From: Conoideocrella luteorostrata
Taxonomy: Eukaryota; Ascomycota; Sordariomycetes; Hypocreales; Clavicipitaceae
Direction: 5' to 3'
Length of the DNA: 64,000 bases
Assembly: GCA_032433595.1 (NCBI GenBank)
Contig: JASWJB010000001.1
Coordinates: 1 to 64,000, forward strand
Shown here: positions 59,948 through 64,000 of the stretch, piece by piece
Layout of the letters: the number at the start of each line of letters is the position of its first letter
How positions within the stretch are numbered: position 1 is the first letter of the stretch
Made by a program: the position numbers and the translations under genes
Notes under the pieces: model-generated
The model's input: only the letters and a program-made list of their open reading frames with translations
Databases searched by the model: none
Told to the model about the DNA's origin: nothing

Positions 59948-61409
59948 TTCATTTATTCAGTCCTAAGAAGACCCTATGTTTCTAAATTACAGCAGTTCTA
60001 ATGAAGAGTCACTTTATGCGCCAAGAATACTCACATGCGGCTGCAAAACCATATCTCTACATAAGTGGTTGATTTTTCTTTGTAACGGGTGGTCCTAGAG
60101 TCCTTTGTGGTTAAAATAAAAATTACACGTGCCTGCGTCCGACGGTCAATTGACAAGCTGCAAATCCAGCAGATCAAGTTTTGCTTCCAATACCGGGAAA
60201 CCACCTATCTTTATTATATATTGCATTGGGAGAGTCACACCGGTGACTGACGATCTGCCCCAAGCTGCCTGAATCACCTTACAGCAGTCACTGCCCTTTG
60301 AAGGTGTTGTCGAAGTGTGTGTGAGTGGTGTAGGCAACAAACTTCGCAAGTGGCATTCCAGTGGCTCAGCTTCGGAGAGCGCAGCCCGAGTCAGACTAAA
60401 TACTCTCCATCGCCAGATTACCATGTCACCGCCGCCCTCGACACATCGAGAAATTCACCAATGTGGGGTCAAAGATTTAAGTCTTAAGCTCACTTTCAGC
60501 AGCACAGATCCGAAGCCAGCAAAAGAGAGCTCTGGAATGAGCGCGTTCTCTCCACTCCACTAGAAGTTGTTTGCCCCACGAGTCTCCGACTGTCTTGTCC
60601 ATCCATATCTGAAGAACGCCACAGATCGTCTGGAATGCATTAAATCCCCATGTGGCTCTAGTGTGATCCTATGGTGCGAAGACTATGTCAAATGTCAGAC
60701 CCGATGAGCCCCAGGTCAGATTGCTGCTGGTAACCCAGCCAACCGACGATCCCGAGGGAAATTCCGTCATCGCCACACCTTCGTAAGACTGAATACCCTA
60801 CGATAAGGATTGTGGCATCACCGGATGCCTCAAATTAGTGGCTGGATTCTGACTGTAGGACGAGGGCTAATTCCTCATCAATTAGATAAAATACAAGGAC
60901 GATTCCACAGATTAGATAACAGTAGCTACTCACTTGGCGACAACTCTATTCATGTTTCCGACGGCCGGTACCAAGACGGCTATCGGTTCTAAGATTGACT
61001 GCCTATTTTTCAGGCGCATACGAGCATAAATTGGCTCATGTCATACGTTACTGCGTAAAACTTAAGGAGACATACCCAAAAGTTCAAGCTTATATTTCCG
61101 AGAGGCCGCCTTTATGCGTATTTATGGCAGTTGAAGCTGTGACGATCATGATTACTTTCCACAAGGCATGAACCTGGTGTGTGGCTATGCGGCAGATATC
61201 CGGTGGAGCGGTTTCCTTGAAACCTAACAATAAGGGACATGATGTAGGAGATTGAGTATCACTTAGTAGACTGTACTATACGGAAGGTCGAGCTGCTCAG
61301 TTCCAACTCCGTCAAATCGATCTGATTAAGATACATAATAAGCCAAGACGCAAAACCGAACCAGCGTCATCCGGATTTGCACATGACACCATTGCCGCAG
61401 ATCGATCCT
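59948..61409. other. Intergenic with coding-like patches
   Basis: About 1.46 kb. On the minus strand two open stretches, one ending at a TAG near 60671 (about 40 codons, including SSVGWVTSSNLTWG) and the next to its 3' side (GFNAFQTICGVLQIWMDKTVGDSWGKQ), look coding-like and lie in one frame. No start or complete splice model could be built. They may be remains of a gene. Confidence 0.3.
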
Positions 61410-62473
61410 TTAGTTCGACATGCTTCTTCGGCGGTAGGCAACTGCTCGCTTACGCGCTGTAGCACTCTGCGTGAAAAAACCCGCACCACCAAAGGGACCG
61501 GCGAAGGCCTGATTGCGAACGCGAACGAAACACACATTGTCGAGGCCAGCAACCTTTCCCTCGCACACTGTGCCATCTGGGACCTGTACCCTGATGGGGA
61601 AATTGGTATTTGTCGCCACTGACAGGCCGACAAAGCCGTCTCCTGGTACGTTTTGAGTGATCTTGGCAGACTGGAATGCTTTGTAGTTGGTCCCAGCGGA
61701 TGAAGGGTCGACAGCTGCAGTAAGAGGTCCGGCGCCGTCCTCGTTAACCTTCAAGTCGGCTATGTTAGTTTCCCTCGGAAGAGAAGAGAAAAGCGCAGAT
61801 ACACGTACCTGACGATATACGAGTTCAATCTCGCCGTTGTCGTTTGTGGTAGGGAGGCCATCGGTTTTGCCCTGGCCAGCATAATCGCCAACTATTGTCT
61901 CCACGGAATACATAGTTCTGTTTCCTCCTACACCTGCAACTCCAATGACGGGGAGGCTAAAGATGCTATTCCCGCCGCGATTTTGCCTGGCAACAATCCG
62001 ATTTTCTTCGCGGCGCTCGGCGCGACGCTCGTCACTGTGCTCTTCGCGACTCTGGATTCCAAATGACTTGAGATCGTCTTCCTTGCCAGTTGGATTGCTC
62101 CCACCCTTATATGTTGGTGCGGTTCCCACACCCATGTATTCGGAGATTACAGCATCGGCTTTGCAGTTTCCTCCTCCTTGAGTCCAACCTAAAGGCCCAT
62201 ACTTTCCCCTGTTGATTTCCGCGTCCCTGATGATGCCGGTGTCTGCTTGACTGCCACACGCGTTTACAACACAATCACGAGGTGTGCCGTCAAGGACTAG
62301 ATAAACAAAAAGGTATAGATTAGTATACCCCGTTGGACTCAAGAGCTTAACGTGTGTTGCGACTTACCACAGGCACCGGGGGCAATCACGCCGTTGGCCC
62401 CCCTTGTCATCAAGATGAGGCCGTGTGCCGAAACGCCGGCTGCAAAAGCCAAGTATGCAAGCAAACGACTCAT
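61410..62473 (-). CDS. Egh16-like secreted protein
   Basis: Exons 62473-62368, 62296-61809 and 61748-61410, 310 residues. The second intron (60 bp) is in frame and lacks stops; removing it restores YRQVNEDGAGPLT. The signal peptide MSRLLAYLAFAAGVSA is followed at once by His (HGLILM), so the mature protein would begin with histidine. The family pattern is GANGVIAPGACVLDGTPRD, then CGSQADTGIIRD, and a C-terminal Arg-rich tail. Egh16/GAS1-like proteins are secreted fungal proteins, several expressed in appressoria and linked to host penetration. A low-complexity charged insert (SREEHSDERRAERREENR) interrupts the middle. A TATATAA word at about 62643 lies 170 bp upstream. Confidence 0.8.
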
Positions 62474-63460
62474 CGCTGCGATGTACTTTTTAAACTGAGT
62501 TTGAATGAAGATTTGATTTTGTCTCCCGAAATGAGGTAAACTTGCCGACTCCTGGAAATAGATGAGCGCTTAGAGGTGACTGGCGTATCGTAGACTATAA
62601 GCGGGATGCACAGTATTCACCATCAGACTGGACGGCCGAGGCGTATATAAGAGTCTGCCATTCACAGAAATGTCGATTGCTGAGCTGAACCATCTAGGGC
62701 TGGTTCCAGGTTCATCCGATCATGAAACCGATGGCATGCCACGCATACGACTGAGACATGGTGGGGAAGGTGTTGGCGTCCGAGACTCGACGTGTCCGCA
62801 CTAAATCGTATTTGAGCCCAGCAACGTAGACTAGTGCCTTAGCTTTCATTCCATACCCAGTTCCATTGGCGGATAATGTATCGAAAACTGGCTGCTCACG
62901 GAATGGAACGCCATCCAACAGAGAATGTGGCTGACAAGCCTTGTAATAAAGGTAGGACATCAAGAACTAGATGTCACGTCCGCATGCAGTAAGCACCACG
63001 GCTAGTCTTGGATGATCAAAGTGTCGTTAAAACTTCGCATTTCTCTCACTGGTGAATTCCGGGAAACTGTGGAATGCGAGGGCAACATCAGTTCAGCAGC
63101 AGCAATGTGATGCAATAATAGGAGGCTGGAGTCATCCTGCATTTTCTTGTTTTCAAAGTCCAGATGCACAAAAGTGAAGATGCATGTACAGGCATTATTT
63201 ATTCATATGACTGTTCTACTAGTGAGACACGTAGCCCATGAAAATTTCTATCGGCAACTAGACGAGGAGAGAAAATACCGACTTCACCTCTCCCTTGCAT
63301 TAGCTCTCGTTACCTTCACTCTTAGAGTAACAAACAATCTTGAGTTGCATAAAATGTGACGAATGTCCCCACGCTTCTTTTTTTGTACATGCCCATCAAC
63401 CACCGAATATTTGAACGATCTAACTTTCACCAGTCTTGTCCACTCCATTTTTTAATCACA
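62474..63460. other. Intergenic, no firm gene
   Basis: About 1.0 kb. An 82-codon frame on the minus strand (62960-62712) has protein-like composition but no family match I can name, no signal peptide and no splice partner. It is possibly a gene fragment. The right part should hold the next promoter. Confidence 0.35.
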
Positions 63461-63874
63461 ATGAAGTTCTTCGGCATAATTTCTGCCGTCTTCGCGGTAT
63501 CAGCAAGCGTAGCCACGGCCGCTCCGACACAGGGCACGCCTAACACACACCTCAATTTTGCTAGTGGCACACCTTCGACCCAATTTATCGAGCTGGATAA
63601 GAGAGAATTCAATAGAGGAGGCGCCCTCGGCCCTCTCAGCGGCGTTCTCTCAGCTCTTCCGCCGCCCGTCGCCGACGCTTTCCAGGCGGCAGTTGCCGAG
63701 CTGTTCAAGGCTGGTGATGTGGTTCTCAACATACCGCTTGATGCTATCGACAACTTAGCTCACGGAAACGTGGCGGGAGCTCTAAAGTCTATAGTGTCCA
63801 GCTCGGGAGGAACCTTGAAGAGTTTGCCTGGAGATGCCGCAAAGATTCTTGGCATGGAAGGCAAAAAACCTTAA
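63461..63874 (+). CDS. Small secreted preproprotein
   Basis: Single exon, 137 residues. The signal peptide MKFFGIISAVFAVSASVATA ends near APTQ. A Lys-Arg pair in ELDKREFNR is a likely kexin cleavage site, so the mature peptide would start near residue 47. The remainder is Ala/Gly/Leu-rich and helical (VADAFQAAVAELFKAG, then AIDNLAHGNVAGALKSIV), without cysteine. This layout is seen in small fungal secreted peptides, including killer-like and repeat-free RiPP-like precursors, but no repeated core is present and function is unknown. The start is chosen because only this ATG gives a signal peptide. Confidence 0.65.
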   Translation: MKFFGIISAVFAVSASVATAAPTQGTPNTHLNFASGTPSTQFIELDKREFNRGGALGPLSGVLSALPPPVADAFQAAVAELFKAGDVVLNIPLDAIDNLAHGNVAGALKSIVSSSGGTLKSLPGDAAKILGMEGKKP

Positions 63875-64000
63875 ACGATGGTATATATTTTCTCTGGACT
63901 TCTCACGCTTCTGTACTCCCACAGAGACTTCATGCAATACTGGTCCTTTGATATGCTTTGAGCCGTACAGAAACGTTGACAGGATGGTTGTCGGGTTGCA

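Noticed and set aside
62712..62960. 82-codon minus-strand frame
   Set aside because: Protein-like composition but no family, leader or splice support; could be a fragment, not called as a gene.
1..64000. CRISPR arrays, bacterial operons or prophage
   Set aside because: No spaced repeats of that type; spliced genes and fungal families show a eukaryotic nuclear genome.

Overview
The window is nuclear DNA of a filamentous ascomycete (Pezizomycotina; probably Sordariomycetes, perhaps Hypocreales, but the species is not identifiable from sequence alone). The evidence is short GT-AG introns of about 47-145 bp, two Zn(II)2Cys6 regulators, a FunK1-type kinase relic, an Egh16-like secreted protein, and an AT-rich block that looks mutated by RIP (repeat-induced point mutation).

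Layout. 1-2570 is gene-free, TpA-rich sequence. 2783-4341 holds two decayed genes (an MFS transporter 3' end and a FunK1 kinase), and 4938-5785 holds small repeats. 6103-39680 is a compact secondary-metabolite cluster whose gene content matches the Fusarium aurofusarin (dimeric naphthopyrone) pathway: FAD oxidoreductase (AurO-like), regulator AurR1-like, fasciclin protein (AurS-like), laccase (Gip1-like), MFS pump (AurT-like), flavin monooxygenase (AurF-like), O-methyltransferase (AurJ-like), EthD dehydratase (AurZ-like), non-reducing polyketide synthase (SAT-KS-AT-PT-ACP-ACP-TE) and regulator AurR2-like. Gene order differs from my recollection of the Fusarium cluster, and no second laccase is seen. 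The inferred pathway is: PKS makes a YWA1-type heptaketide, AurZ dehydrates it, AurJ methylates it to a rubrofusarin-type monomer, and AurF, AurO, AurS and the laccase oxidise and couple two monomers, the last steps probably at or outside the membrane. AurT exports and AurR1/AurR2 regulate.

Right of the cluster lies primary or accessory metabolism: a family III CoA-transferase with one nonsense codon, divergent from a carnitine/3-hydroxyacyl-CoA dehydrogenase; a zinc-type enoyl reductase; an amidase; an alpha/beta hydrolase; and a BAHD-like acyltransferase. From about 56 kb to the end the window is rich in small secreted proteins (a proline/glycine/asparagine-rich protein, a candidate ten-cysteine protein, a 380-residue secreted protein, an Egh16-like protein and a 137-residue preproprotein), separated by long spacers.

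Exon structures were worked out by hand from splice consensus, reading-frame continuity and family motifs. Every multi-exon model given adds up to an exact multiple of three, but none has transcript support here.
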